Below, piece by piece: positions 53,295-62,847 of a stretch of 64,000 nt of DNA. The notes beneath the pieces are model-generated. The model ran no database searches. It had not been told where the DNA came from and saw only the letters and a list, made by a program, of their open reading frames with translations. Positions within the stretch are counted from its first letter, which is position 1. Each line of letters starts with the position of its first letter. Both the position numbers and the translations under genes were made by a program. Source of the stretch: Lachnoclostridium sp. UBA903 (lineage in GTDB: Bacteria > Bacillota > Clostridia > Lachnospirales > Lachnospiraceae); assembly GCA_002294045.1 (NCBI GenBank), contig DBEP01000065.1, positions 1 to 64,000 of the forward strand, given 5' to 3'.

Positions 53295-55733
53295 TTATCC
53301 TAATATAACCTCAATATCATGCTCCTTGCCGTCTCCGAATACCGGAATAATATTCCCGTCCAGCACTATGCCGTCTGCAGTCACTTTGGCAACGCCTTTG
53401 GATACGTGGTTTGGATTTTTAACCGTAATTTTTAAAACATCATTCCTGAACTGCCTGACAACCTGGTAGCCATCCCAGGAAGAAGGTATGGCCGGGTCAA
53501 TCATAAGGCCGTCATATTCCGGTTTGATGCCTAAAATAAACTGACTGATTGCAACAAAATTCCAGGAAGCAGTCCCTGTCAGCCAGGAATTCTTCGCTTC
53601 TCCGAATCTTTTCGCATCCTTGCCCGCTACCATCTGGGAATATACATAAGGTTCCATTCTGTGGATTTCACTGTATTCTTCCGTATAAGCAGGCGCAATC
53701 CTTGTATAATAATCAAAGGCTTTATCTCCTCGCCCGACTGCGGCTTCCGCACACATAATCCATGCATTGTTATGGCAGAAAATCCCGGCATTTTCTTTAT
53801 AGCCTTCCGGGTAGGTGGAGATTTCACCATATTCAACATAATATTTTGTAAATGCGGGATTGTTAAGGACTAAACCGTATTTGGTACCCAGTCTTTCTTC
53901 CACCGCATCCAGGGCTTTGACGGCCTTTCCGTCTTCCATGCCGCAGCCTCCCATGATACAGAAACCCTGGGATTCAATAAATATCTTACCTTCTTCACAC
54001 TCCTTGCTGCCAATCTTCTTGCCAAAGTCATCGTAAGCCCTTAAAAACCATTCCCCGTCAAAGCCGTGTTCCATAATGATATCCTTCATCTTGTTCACTT
54101 CCTTGCCGACCCGGTCTGTTTCTGCCTGATTGCCGGTTTTATCCATGAGAATGGCATATTCTCTGCCAATGTATACGAACATGCCTGCAATCATAACGGA
54201 TTCTGCCACCCTGCCGTCTTTGCTGGTAGTGGTCTGGAAGGATTCGCCCGGTTCCATGGAAAAACAGTTTAAGTTTAAGCAGTCATTCCAGTCCGCTCTT
54301 CCGATTAAAGGCAGGCCGTGAGGTCCCACATCGTTGATTACGTGGTCAAAGGCTCTCTTAATATGGTCGGAAAGCGGCGCCGCCTTGCTTTCATCATTGT
54401 CATAGGGAGTCATTACATCCAAAATACCGTAATCACCGGTTTCCTTAATATAAGCCGTTACTGCAAGGATGAGCCATAACGGGTCGTCATTGAAGTTGCC
54501 GCCGATTTCATTATTGCCTCTCTTGGTAAGGGGCTGGTATTGATGGTACGCACCGCCGTCTTCCAGTTGGGTGGAAGCCAAATCAATAATTCTCTCCCTT
54601 GCCCGGTCCGGAATCTGATGCAGGAAACCTAACAAGTCCTGATTGGAATCGCGGAAGCCCATGCCTCTTCCGATACCGGATTCAAAATAGGAGGCACTTC
54701 TGGATAAATTAAAAGTTACCATACATTGATATTGGTTCCAGATATTAACCATCCTGTTTAATTTGTCATCCTTTGATGCAAGGGTATATTTGGACAATAA
54801 ACTGTCCCAGTAAGCTGCCAGGTCGTAAAAAGCTTTATCAACCGATTTACCGTCTGAAAATTTTGCAATCATATCTTCCGCTTTTTTCTTATTGATTATA
54901 TTTTTTGATTCCCATTTATCCTCCGGCGGATTTTCCACATATCCTAAAATAAAAACATATTCTTTTGCTTCACCCGGTTTCAGAGTAATTGCCAGGCTGT
55001 GGGAAGCAATGGGCGACCAGCCGTCCGCAACCGAATTATTTGATTTGCCTGCCGCCACTGCCTGTGGGTTTTCAAATCCGTTATAAGTCCCAAGAAAACT
55101 CTCCCTGTCGGAATCGAAGCCTTCTATGGGCGCATTGACGGAAAAGAATGCATAATGATTCCTGCGTTCCTTATATTCCGTTTTATGGTAGATGACGGAA
55201 CCTTTAATTTCTACTTCACCCGTATTAAAGTTTCTCTGGAAATTGGTCTGATCATCCTGTGCATTCCATAAACACCATTCAATAAAAGAGAATAGTTTAA
55301 CGTCTTTCGTAGTCGCCCCCGTATTCCGGATAACGACCTTATGGACTTCCCCCTTGTAATCCAGTGGAACAAAAAAGGTAACTTCGGTTTCTATATCATT
55401 TCTTTTACCGGTAATTTTGGTATAGCCCATGCCGTGACGGCATTCATAACTATCCAGTTTTGTTTTGGCAGGCGCCCATCCCGGCGACCAGAAATCACCG
55501 TTATCGTATAAATAGTAGTACCGTCCGCCTCCTAAATCCAAAGGAACATTGTTGTAACGGTAACGGGTAATTCTTCTAAGCTTCGCATCCTTGTAAAAAC
55601 AATATCCTCCGGCCGTATTGGAAATCAAAGAGAAGAATTCCTGTGAGCCCAGATAATTAATCCAGGGATAAGGAGTTGTGGGGGTTGTAATTACATATTC
55701 CTTTTTTGGGTCGTCAAAAAAGCCGTATTTCAT
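53295..55733 (-). CDS. cbp: Cellobiose phosphorylase (GH94)
   Basis: An 812-residue cytoplasmic enzyme that splits cellobiose with phosphate to glucose 1-phosphate and glucose. The N-terminus GFFDDPKKEYVITTPTTPYP, the SLISNTAGGYCFY stretch and RRNHYAFFSVN closely follow clostridial cellobiose phosphorylases. The catalytic Asp lies in GRADWNDCLNL. The length matches the usual 811. The ATG at 55733 has GAAGGAG 7 bases upstream; a frame reaching 55859 adds 42 residues with no homology. A LacI-type palindrome lies about 275 bases upstream. Confidence 0.95.
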   Translation of the reverse strand: MKYGFFDDPKKEYVITTPTTPYPWINYLGSQEFFSLISNTAGGYCFYKDAKLRRITRYRYNNVPLDLGGGRYYYLYDNGDFWSPGWAPAKTKLDSYECRHGMGYTKITGKRNDIETEVTFFVPLDYKGEVHKVVIRNTGATTKDVKLFSFIEWCLWNAQDDQTNFQRNFNTGEVEIKGSVIYHKTEYKERRNHYAFFSVNAPIEGFDSDRESFLGTYNGFENPQAVAAGKSNNSVADGWSPIASHSLAITLKPGEAKEYVFILGYVENPPEDKWESKNIINKKKAEDMIAKFSDGKSVDKAFYDLAAYWDSLLSKYTLASKDDKLNRMVNIWNQYQCMVTFNLSRSASYFESGIGRGMGFRDSNQDLLGFLHQIPDRARERIIDLASTQLEDGGAYHQYQPLTKRGNNEIGGNFNDDPLWLILAVTAYIKETGDYGILDVMTPYDNDESKAAPLSDHIKRAFDHVINDVGPHGLPLIGRADWNDCLNLNCFSMEPGESFQTTTSKDGRVAESVMIAGMFVYIGREYAILMDKTGNQAETDRVGKEVNKMKDIIMEHGFDGEWFLRAYDDFGKKIGSKECEEGKIFIESQGFCIMGGCGMEDGKAVKALDAVEERLGTKYGLVLNNPAFTKYYVEYGEISTYPEGYKENAGIFCHNNAWIMCAEAAVGRGDKAFDYYTRIAPAYTEEYSEIHRMEPYVYSQMVAGKDAKRFGEAKNSWLTGTASWNFVAISQFILGIKPEYDGLMIDPAIPSSWDGYQVVRQFRNDVLKITVKNPNHVSKGVAKVTADGIVLDGNIIPVFGDGKEHDIEVILG

Positions 55734-56357
55734 TTTTAATCTCCTTCTCGACAGATACTCTGTTTTAATTGCCGCATCTGTTATTTTACTAAAATTTTCG
55801 TTAAAATTTATATTAAATAACTTACTGTTATATGTATCCCTGATTTGCTGCGGATTCATCCCTTTCTAATTAAGACAAAAAACTCTTTTATAAGTAATGT
55901 TTTGAATTCATTACATATCACGGAATTATTATATAATATATTTTACGTTAATTCAACTATTATGATAATTAAAATTTACACATTCAGAAAATAAAATATA
56001 ATAACATTAACGAAATGTTTCGTTAAATTAATTAAAGCACTTAATTACAAAAGGGAACTATTATTAATGTGCATAACTTTAATCAACCGGTTTAAACAGA
56101 TAAATTTACATAATATCCGGAAATTTTACATTATTCTAATTGTTTTTTACATTTCCCTCTTTATTTGTATGATTTATGATATTAAGAACTTATAATAATT
56201 TATTCAGTTTCATAATTATTTACAGAATTTAAGGATTGTTTAATTATGACTACATATTTAATTATTGTAATGTTGGAGTAATGTTGGAGTTAAGTATCAA
56301 GTTCACAAATATTATCAAGATATTTGTAATTAATTTTAGGAGATGGGTGGCTGAATT
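55734..56357. other. Long AT-rich divergent regulatory region
   Basis: It separates cellobiose phosphorylase from the RDD protein gene. It contains the palindrome at 56007-56026, related half-sites TTTCGTTAAA near 55797 and TTTACGTTAA near 55942, and a duplicated TAATGTTGGAG at 56268-56290. I find no gene or riboswitch. Confidence 0.4.
56007..56026. promoter_or_regulatory. Candidate operator for cellobiose phosphorylase
   Basis: TTAACGAAATGTTTCGTTAA is a perfect 20-base palindrome. Similar half-sites nearer the gene suggest a regulator that binds this motif more than once. Confidence 0.5.
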
Positions 56358-57308
56358 ATGAATACAAAAAAACTAATGTTATCAGACGATTTAACTTGCA
56401 GGAATAGATTGTTTTCAACATGCATTGATTATATCCTGTTAATTGTTCTCTCGTATAGCCTTACTATATTTATTTTCCGTCAAATGAACATCTATTTATT
56501 TTTAACGGTCTTTATAATTACGGAACTTTTTTATTTTATATCTCTGGAAACACTTACCGGTTATACCTTGGGAAAATATATATTTAAAATAAAGGTAATA
56601 AATTATAATTTTGAAAATCCCACTGTAAAGCAATCGTTAATTCGTTCTTTATTTTGGGTTATCGAAGCAAATCCCATGCTGGTTATTGTACCCATAATTA
56701 CTTATTATATAGTTCATAATAACAAAACCGGGCAGCGATTTGGCGATAAGATAGCCGGCACATATGTTATAAGGACAAAATATATTGAGAAATATAAAGA
56801 TGTTACATTGCTCAATTCTGAAGATTTCAATAATAAAATGAAGGAATTCAAAGAAAAGCTGCCTAACTACTATGAAGATTTAAAAAGCAGTATATTCTTT
56901 ATTAAGTACAAATCAAAGGTAAGGATAATTGGTATAGAAGATTTAACGTATGATGAATTGGTTGCGCAGATTAATAACGGAAAAGAATTTAAAATTTATT
57001 CGTATTCCCTTATATTTTACATCATTTTTACCACCGTTTCACCCGTTTATTTTGACCAGGACAGTTCGAAAGCTATTTCCGCTAAGATAAAATATATAAT
57101 TTTGTCTTTACTAACTTCAATATTTTATATACCAACTATTATTTACATGTTATCCTCCCAATTATATTCATCAGAAAATTATATATTAATTGCTTTATTT
57201 TCCTTTTTCGTTATTCTTTCTCTTCCTGCTTTAATAGCAAATTTAAGAGGCGGATATGACGTTACTGCTGAAGTACTGGATTTTATTAATAAGAAAAGAT
57301 TTGAGTAA
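56358..57308 (+). CDS. RDD family membrane protein
   Basis: A 316-residue protein. The N-terminal RDD domain shows the signature residues: Arg and Asp in NRLFSTCIDYILL and GQRFGDKIAGTYVI. A hydrophilic middle (about 140-205) is followed by three further hydrophobic segments, including a very Ile/Phe-rich end. The ribosome site is a modest GGTGG. RDD proteins have been linked to Na+/H+ or other ion transport in a few cases; no substrate is clear here. Confidence 0.75.
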   Translation: MNTKKLMLSDDLTCRNRLFSTCIDYILLIVLSYSLTIFIFRQMNIYLFLTVFIITELFYFISLETLTGYTLGKYIFKIKVINYNFENPTVKQSLIRSLFWVIEANPMLVIVPIITYYIVHNNKTGQRFGDKIAGTYVIRTKYIEKYKDVTLLNSEDFNNKMKEFKEKLPNYYEDLKSSIFFIKYKSKVRIIGIEDLTYDELVAQINNGKEFKIYSYSLIFYIIFTTVSPVYFDQDSSKAISAKIKYIILSLLTSIFYIPTIIYMLSSQLYSSENYILIALFSFFVILSLPALIANLRGGYDVTAEVLDFINKKRFE

Positions 57309-57492
57309 CCGGTTTAACAGCCAAGGATTTCTAATCTTATTCTAATTGACTTTATAATATTATTCTGCTACCATTTTTATGTGAATAACAACTGATATGG
57401 CTACTTTCTTCAAAAAACGACAGCTGTATAATACATAAGCATACAGATTTTGAGGGAATGTTACTCATAAATAAATTAAAGAGAGGTTCAAA

Positions 57493-59235
57493 ATGGGAGA
57501 TATGAACAACAATCAAAATAATGGCAACGAATTTGATTCCAGCCAGATTACACCGGACAGTCAGGAAAATATGGATTATAATCCTGCCGATTCCATCAAT
57601 CAAAGTTTTGAAAACGAAACGGAACCCTACAATATGGATAGCTCGCCTTATGAACAGAGTTATTTAATTACACCGGATATATCTTCCGGCAGGAGACCCG
57701 GTCCCAAAATAATTGCTGCTTTTATTCTAATCGCAGTTCTTCTGGCCGGTTCTGTTCTGGCCTTTGCAAACCGCCATACTTTATTAAATACGTTTGCTTT
57801 AATGACTAAAAGCCCTTTGGAATACTATTACGCTATTGAAAAGAAAAGCATCAACAAGGGAATCGATACTTTAACCGAATCCTATGACAAATCCCTTACG
57901 CTTAACAAGGAAAAAAAGGCTTCCGGGGCAGCACAGGATGTTGACGTAAAACTTACAGTTAGTCCCCAGTTTACCGACATGGCAGAGCTGACAGATTTTC
58001 AGTCTCTTGAAGCCAAAATATCTTCACTGTCAAAAGATAATAACGGGAAAACGGCCATAGGTATTTTCTATAACGAACAATCCCTAGTTACCTTAAACAC
58101 CTTCTTTAATTTAGAAACCGATGAATTGTTTGTGAGTATACCGGAACTTAGCAGTGCATATTTATTATTTTCTTTAAATGAAATTATGTCGTATTACGGA
58201 GAAACAGGGTATATTTATGAGGACTACGCCAAAGAAATTGAGGATGTTTTCAATAATGATTTACTTACCCCTGAAATCCTGAATTCGTTATTAAAGAAAT
58301 ATACCGCTTTAATGATTCAAAATATTGATAATATTAAGCTGGATAAAAATGTCTCTGTTACCGCTTCCGGTTTAAACGGCACTTATAATTTGCTGACTTC
58401 CGAGATTCAAGAGATAGACGCTTATAACATGGTAATCGATGTACTCAACGAAGCTAAAATTGATGAAACGGTTAAAAAACTTTTTGCAGCCTTAAATATA
58501 TGCGAGGAAGAAGAATATACTGAACTGATAAACAATGCAATTAAAGAATTAATCGCTGAAGAAGAGCTTGTAAAAGAATCATCCGAATCCATATTAATGA
58601 ATGTATATGTAGACCAGACCGGAAAAATAATGGGACGGGAATTTGTAACGAAAGAAGAGAAAGTTTCCGGCTGCGGTTATTATTATGCCGAAAAAGGCAG
58701 CAAAATAGGCTATACCGTCTGGATAAAAGAAGATGACGTAAACATATTCGAATTCAGCGGTAACGGAACGCTGAATGCAGATGGTTTTTCCGGAACTTCC
58801 GTTTTGAGCTTTTCCGAATACAGTTATAATTTCGATGATTATACCACTTATTCCGTTAATATTGATATTGAAAATGCGAATATTGTAAAAAGCAATAGCT
58901 ATATTAACGGTAAATTCACCATTACCTCGGCTTCCTTCATGGGCGGGTCAGTAATTATTACCTGCACTGCTGACGAACAGAAACAGAATATTACATTCCA
59001 GGTAAATTACGGCGGTCTGGAAGCTGTCTCTTTGGATATTACCTGCAAGGAAGGTGCCTACGAAGACTTTGAGCTCCCTTCTTCCACTAACAGCCAGGTT
59101 TATGACGCTGTAACTGATTCCTATTCTTATATGGAAACGGCAGATATTCAAGGATTCATTACCCATTTGGAAGAGGTTGCCGGCCAGGATTTAGAGAGCT
59201 TATTTAATGCAATTTTATATAAGTTTGCTTATTAA
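57493..59235 (+). CDS. Membrane-anchored extracytoplasmic protein, unknown
   Basis: A 580-residue protein I cannot name. The first 70 residues are polar and Asn/Ser/Asp-rich, then comes a single membrane segment (about 73-92, IIAAFILIAVLLAGSVLAFA), then a large extracytoplasmic part. That part alternates helical (about 110-320) and beta-rich stretches (about 370-540, e.g. NGTLNADGFSGTSVLSFSEY). This layout occurs in Lachnospiraceae proteins with zinc-ribbon or disordered N-termini. AGAGG precedes the ATG. A strong terminator follows. Confidence 0.6.
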   Translation: MGDMNNNQNNGNEFDSSQITPDSQENMDYNPADSINQSFENETEPYNMDSSPYEQSYLITPDISSGRRPGPKIIAAFILIAVLLAGSVLAFANRHTLLNTFALMTKSPLEYYYAIEKKSINKGIDTLTESYDKSLTLNKEKKASGAAQDVDVKLTVSPQFTDMAELTDFQSLEAKISSLSKDNNGKTAIGIFYNEQSLVTLNTFFNLETDELFVSIPELSSAYLLFSLNEIMSYYGETGYIYEDYAKEIEDVFNNDLLTPEILNSLLKKYTALMIQNIDNIKLDKNVSVTASGLNGTYNLLTSEIQEIDAYNMVIDVLNEAKIDETVKKLFAALNICEEEEYTELINNAIKELIAEEELVKESSESILMNVYVDQTGKIMGREFVTKEEKVSGCGYYYAEKGSKIGYTVWIKEDDVNIFEFSGNGTLNADGFSGTSVLSFSEYSYNFDDYTTYSVNIDIENANIVKSNSYINGKFTITSASFMGGSVIITCTADEQKQNITFQVNYGGLEAVSLDITCKEGAYEDFELPSSTNSQVYDAVTDSYSYMETADIQGFITHLEEVAGQDLESLFNAILYKFAY

Positions 59236-59315
59236 GACCGGTTAAAAATACCATGCAATCCTGTGTGATTTCCGGTTGCATTTAAAAAACCCAATATTAC
59301 TTATCAGATACATCC

Positions 59316-59367
59316 GGGAAACAGTGTAAACCATTGGTTATGAGGTTTACACTGTTCCCATTTTTTT
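59316..59367 (+). terminator. Rho-independent terminator
   Basis: Perfect 13-bp arms AACAGTGTAAACC (59320-59332) and GGTTTACACTGTT, extended by GGG/CCC with one bulged A, are followed by seven T at 59361-59367. It ends the 57493-59235 transcript. Confidence 0.85.
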
Positions 59368-59457
59368 ATGAATATTTTAGAATTAATTTCTTTTTTTTGT
59401 CCTATATTTATGGTACACTTAATATTAATCATTGAAAAATAAATACAATGGTATGAC

Positions 59458-59485
59458 TTCTCGAAAGATGCTTTTTTTTCGAGAA
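59458..59485. other. Hairpin preceding repeat family B
   Basis: TTCTCGAAA (59458-59466) and TTTCGAGAA (59477-59485) pair perfectly around a T-rich loop. It directly precedes the family B element, as another hairpin does at the 18505 copy. Confidence 0.5.
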
Positions 59486-59487
59486 AA

Positions 59488-59546
59488 GGCGCTGTTTTTG
59501 CGCCGTGCATCCGATTACAGGAACATGTTTTTTGTTCCTATAATAT
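59488..59546 (+). repeat. Repeat family B, copy 2 (two-hairpin element)
   Basis: Hairpin 1 is GGCGC / GCGCC around TGTTTTT, followed by GTGCATCCG. Hairpin 2 is ATTACAGGAAC / GTTCCTATAAT. The TATAAT at 59539-59544 could also serve as a -10 box for the gene at 59613. Confidence 0.7.
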
Positions 59547-59612
59547 GAAATATTACGGGTACTTCATAACTTACCATATATTCATAAATTTTATTGAAAA
59601 GAGGGAATCTTT

Positions 59613-60341
59613 GTGATTGAGAAAGGTCAATTAAAAGATACTGTTCTTGATGATACTGCCGAAATATATAAACAAAGGCAGGAACAGACGGTAAAACAGA
59701 AGCTGAGTGAAATGACTCTCAAAGAAAAAATCACTTATTTTAATAATTATTACCGGCTTACAGCCATTGTTGTCATTGCAATTGTTATAGCAGCCGTTTA
59801 CCTGGTATATACCATATTAACCCCTAAACCGGAAAATATATTATATGCTGCGGTAATTAATTCTGCGGTAGATGACGAGACAGCCGAGGCTCTCCAGGCT
59901 GATTTCGGACAGACACTTGGTATTGATCCTGAAACTCAGGAAATTACTATAGATACTTCTTTCTTTTTAGGAGATGACAATAATGTATCCGAATACACCC
60001 TGGCTTCTCAGCAAAAACTGGTCGCATACATTTATGCAGGAGAAATTGATGTCATTATAGCACCGGAATCCGTCTTTTCCAATTATACGTATCTGGGCAA
60101 CTTTTCCAAATTAACCGAACAGCTGCCTACGGATTTATGTACTGCTTTAACTGATTCCTTCTATCACTCCGCTACGGAAGACGATCCGGCCTCCAGTGCA
60201 TACGGAATATATTTGGATGGGGCAAAGATATATGATAATAACGGAGAACTGATAGACAAACCGGTATTAGGTATCGTTGCAAACTCCAAATATAAACATA
60301 ATGCGGCTGAATTCGTAAGATTTCTTTTTAGCCTGGATTAA
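59613..60341 (+). CDS. Membrane-anchored extracytoplasmic protein, unknown
   Basis: A 242-residue protein with a charged N-terminal cytoplasmic helix (about 1-45), one membrane segment (about 50-72, LTAIVVIAIVIAAVYLVYTIL) and an extracytoplasmic domain. The latter contains YIYAGEIDVIIAPESVFSNY and VLGIVANSKYKHNAAEFVRF, reminiscent of the hinge and ligand-lobe patterns of solute-binding proteins, though far too short for a complete one. The start is a GTG with GAGGG upstream. It follows the unknown membrane protein gene after a terminator and a family B repeat. Confidence 0.6.
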   Translation: MIEKGQLKDTVLDDTAEIYKQRQEQTVKQKLSEMTLKEKITYFNNYYRLTAIVVIAIVIAAVYLVYTILTPKPENILYAAVINSAVDDETAEALQADFGQTLGIDPETQEITIDTSFFLGDDNNVSEYTLASQQKLVAYIYAGEIDVIIAPESVFSNYTYLGNFSKLTEQLPTDLCTALTDSFYHSATEDDPASSAYGIYLDGAKIYDNNGELIDKPVLGIVANSKYKHNAAEFVRFLFSLD

Positions 60342-60383
60342 TGAAATATAATATTGGGGCAATTTTTATATCAGCCTTTATTA

Positions 60384-60449
60384 GTGCCCTGTCCGATTCA
60401 TAGTTAGATAAACCGGACAGGGCACAAGCATTTTTAAAACACGCTCTAG
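60384..60449 (+). repeat. Hairpin joined to a family C right arm
   Basis: GTGCCCTGTCCG (60384-60395) and CGGACAGGGCAC (60414-60425) form a perfect 12-bp stem. GGCACAAGCATTTTTAAAAC (60421-60440) and the following ACGCTCTAG are the family C right arm. The stem plus nearby T run may terminate the gene at 59613. Confidence 0.6.
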
Positions 60450-60450
60450 T

Positions 60451-60526
60451 GTGGTGTACCGACAAGCTGATGTCTATATCAATTGCGCAGAATGAATTTC
60501 CGGTCTGCAAGGCGGAGGTACACTAC
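60451..60526. repeat. Inverted repeat overlapping the asd stop codon
   Basis: GTGGTGTACC (60451-60460) and GGTACACTAC (60517-60526) pair with one G-U. The right arm includes the asd stop codon, echoing the CTAG-side palindrome at 33891. Confidence 0.45.
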
Positions 60527-61605
60527 CTGGCTTCGATATATCCTTGCGCTTTCAGTAATTCCGCAATTAAAACCGCACCGCCTGCCGCACCGCGTACCGT
60601 ATTGTGGGATAAGCCCACAAATTTATAATCAAAAACGGTGTCTTCACGTAATCTGCCGAAGGAAACACCCATTCCGTTTTCATAATCCCTGTCTAACTTA
60701 GCTTGGGGCCTGTTATCTTCTTCCAGGTATTGAATAAACTGTTTCGGCGCACTTGGCAAATTCAGTTCCTGGGGAAGCCCCTTAAATTCTCTCCATGCTT
60801 TTATTATTTCCTCTCTGTCCGGTTTTTTTTCAAAGCTTATAAATACGGCTGCAGTATGTCCGTCCGTAACAGGAACACGGATACATTGGGTTGTAATAAG
60901 AGGTGAGGAGGCCTTTACTATCCGGCCGCTTTCAACTTTACCCCAGATTCTTAACGGTTCCTGTTCACTCTTTTCTTCTTCCCCGCCGATATAGGGATTA
61001 ATATTATCTATCATCTCCGGCCAGTCCTTAAAATTTTTGCCTGCACCTGAAATAGCCTGATACGTAGTGGCAACCACAACCTTGGGGCCAAATTCCCTTA
61101 AGGCGTGTACTGCCGGGGTATAACTCTGTATGGAACAATTGGGTTTCACTACAATAAATCCTCTTTTGGTTCCCAAACGTTTCTTTTGAACCGGAATTAT
61201 TTCCAGATGTTCCGGATTTAATTCGGGTACAACCATGGGAACATCCGGAGTCCATCTATGAGCACTGTTATTGGATACAACAGGTGTTTCCGTTTTGGCA
61301 TACGCTTCTTCAATTGCCTTAATTTCATCCTTCGTCATATCAACGGCACTGAATACAAAATCAACTTCACTGCTTACGGCTTCCACTTCGTTTACGTTTT
61401 TAACAGTTATTCCTTTAACGTCTTCCGGCATCGGGGTAGCCATCTTCCATCTGTCTCCCACCGCTTCTTCATACGTTTTTCCGGCGCTTCTCGGACTGGC
61501 TGCTATCACCGTAACCTCAAACCACGGATGATTTTCTAATAATGCGATAAAACGCTGCCCTACCATTCCCGTACCACCTAAAATACCAACTCTTAATTTG
61601 CTCAT
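60523..61605 (-). CDS. asd: Aspartate-semialdehyde dehydrogenase
   Basis: A 360-residue NADP-dependent enzyme that reduces aspartyl phosphate to aspartate semialdehyde for lysine, threonine, methionine and diaminopimelate synthesis. The cofactor motif GGTGMVG is at 10-16, the catalytic Cys157 in KPNCSIQ and His250 in TDGHTA. The pattern follows the archaeal/yeast type of the enzyme, common in clostridia. GGGAGG precedes the ATG, and a TTGATT-17-TAATAT promoter lies about 100 bases upstream. No lysine riboswitch or T-box is seen in the short leader. Confidence 0.95.
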   Translation of the reverse strand: MSKLRVGILGGTGMVGQRFIALLENHPWFEVTVIAASPRSAGKTYEEAVGDRWKMATPMPEDVKGITVKNVNEVEAVSSEVDFVFSAVDMTKDEIKAIEEAYAKTETPVVSNNSAHRWTPDVPMVVPELNPEHLEIIPVQKKRLGTKRGFIVVKPNCSIQSYTPAVHALREFGPKVVVATTYQAISGAGKNFKDWPEMIDNINPYIGGEEEKSEQEPLRIWGKVESGRIVKASSPLITTQCIRVPVTDGHTAAVFISFEKKPDREEIIKAWREFKGLPQELNLPSAPKQFIQYLEEDNRPQAKLDRDYENGMGVSFGRLREDTVFDYKFVGLSHNTVRGAAGGAVLIAELLKAQGYIEAR

Positions 61606-61706
61606 ATTAACCTCCCGATATTATTACTTCATATATACAAGGACCTTCTATACGCATTCCTTCCCTTTTTGTTCTTGTATGGCGCACATTTGTCTTTGTA
61701 GAAAAT

Positions 61707-61735
61707 ATATTACTATCTTTATTTATAAAAATCAA
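61707..61735 (-). promoter_or_regulatory. Promoter of asd
   Basis: On the minus strand TTGATT (61730-61735) and TAATAT (61707-61712) are separated by 17 bases. Confidence 0.55.
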
Positions 61736-61834
61736 CTAATTTCTATTAAATATTCATATTTTGTGAATAATGTTGAATACAGGAACCGGATATCAAGGTT
61801 AATTGGCTACTTTTGTTTTCCTGATAGACTCACT

Positions 61835-62824
61835 TTACCAATTAATTGCCTGGCTTGAAACAGAGTAAAGATATTCTGATAATAATAGTTCCAGCTCCCG
61901 GTAAGTTTCTATTTCATTGACACGCCGTCTCAATTTGGCAGCCAGGGGATAGCCGCTGGTATACCATGCCACATGTTTGCGCATCTCCCTTATACCAATA
62001 TATTCACCTTTATAGTCAATGGATAACCCGGCATGGCGGAGCATCATGTCCACCGCCTCATGTACGGACGGTCTATTCGGTACGGTACCTGTCGCAAGAT
62101 AACTCTTAATCTGTGCAAACAGCCATGGATTACCTCTGGCCCCCCGTGCAAGCATAACGCCGTCACAGCCTGTTTCCCGCATAAGCCGCCCGGCTTCTTC
62201 CGGTGTAAATACATCTCCGTTGCCGATAACCGGTACCGATATCGCTTCTTTTACCGCCTTTATTACATTCCAGTCAGCCATCCCGCTGTAATACTGCTCT
62301 CTGGTACGTCCATGAACCGCAATGGCTGCCGCACCATTGCTTTCCGCAATTTTGGCTATTTCCACCGCATTGGCGCTTGATTCCGTAAAACCCTTACGTA
62401 TTTTCACGGTAAGGGGTTTCTTGATTGCCTTTGCAACAGCATATACAATTTCACCGGCTAAAAGGGGTTCTTTCATTAAAGCGGACCCTTCCCCGTTATT
62501 GACAACCTTGGGTACGGGACAGCCCATGTTAATATCCAGTATATCAAAATTACGATGTTCAATCCGCTTCGCCGTTTCGCTCATGATATAAGGGTCTGCT
62601 CCAAACAACTGGAGAGAAACCGGACGTTCTTCCTCCTCCACCTCAAGAAGACTTTCCGTATTTTTATTATTATACTGAATCCCTTTAGCGCTTACCATTT
62701 CCGTATAAATCAAATCCGCTCCCTGTTCCTTGCACAGGATACGAAATGGCAGGTCTGTCACGCCTGCCATGGGACCCAATATTAAATTGCCGTCTATTTT
62801 AACATTGCCAATGTTTAAACTCAT
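61835..62824 (-). CDS. dusB: tRNA-dihydrouridine synthase
   Basis: A 329-residue flavoenzyme that reduces uridines in the tRNA D-loop. Family motifs are LGPMAGVTDLPFR (16-28), the catalytic Cys102 in NMGCPVPKV, VKIRKGF, AVHGRTREQYYSG and IGNGDV. Length and order match DusB. AAGGAG precedes the ATG. It lies 23 bases after coaX on the same strand, so they are likely co-transcribed. Confidence 0.95.
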   Translation of the reverse strand: MSLNIGNVKIDGNLILGPMAGVTDLPFRILCKEQGADLIYTEMVSAKGIQYNNKNTESLLEVEEEERPVSLQLFGADPYIMSETAKRIEHRNFDILDINMGCPVPKVVNNGEGSALMKEPLLAGEIVYAVAKAIKKPLTVKIRKGFTESSANAVEIAKIAESNGAAAIAVHGRTREQYYSGMADWNVIKAVKEAISVPVIGNGDVFTPEEAGRLMRETGCDGVMLARGARGNPWLFAQIKSYLATGTVPNRPSVHEAVDMMLRHAGLSIDYKGEYIGIREMRKHVAWYTSGYPLAAKLRRRVNEIETYRELELLLSEYLYSVSSQAINW

Positions 62825-62847
62825 GTTAAGTACTCCTTACTTATTAC

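Noticed and set aside
55734..55859. 42-residue N-terminal extension of cellobiose phosphorylase
   Set aside because: The family starts at the ATG at 55733, which has a strong ribosome site, and the length then fits the family.
61606..61834. Lysine riboswitch or T-box upstream of asd
   Set aside because: The leader after the promoter is only about 100 bases and shows neither conserved motifs nor a terminator pair.
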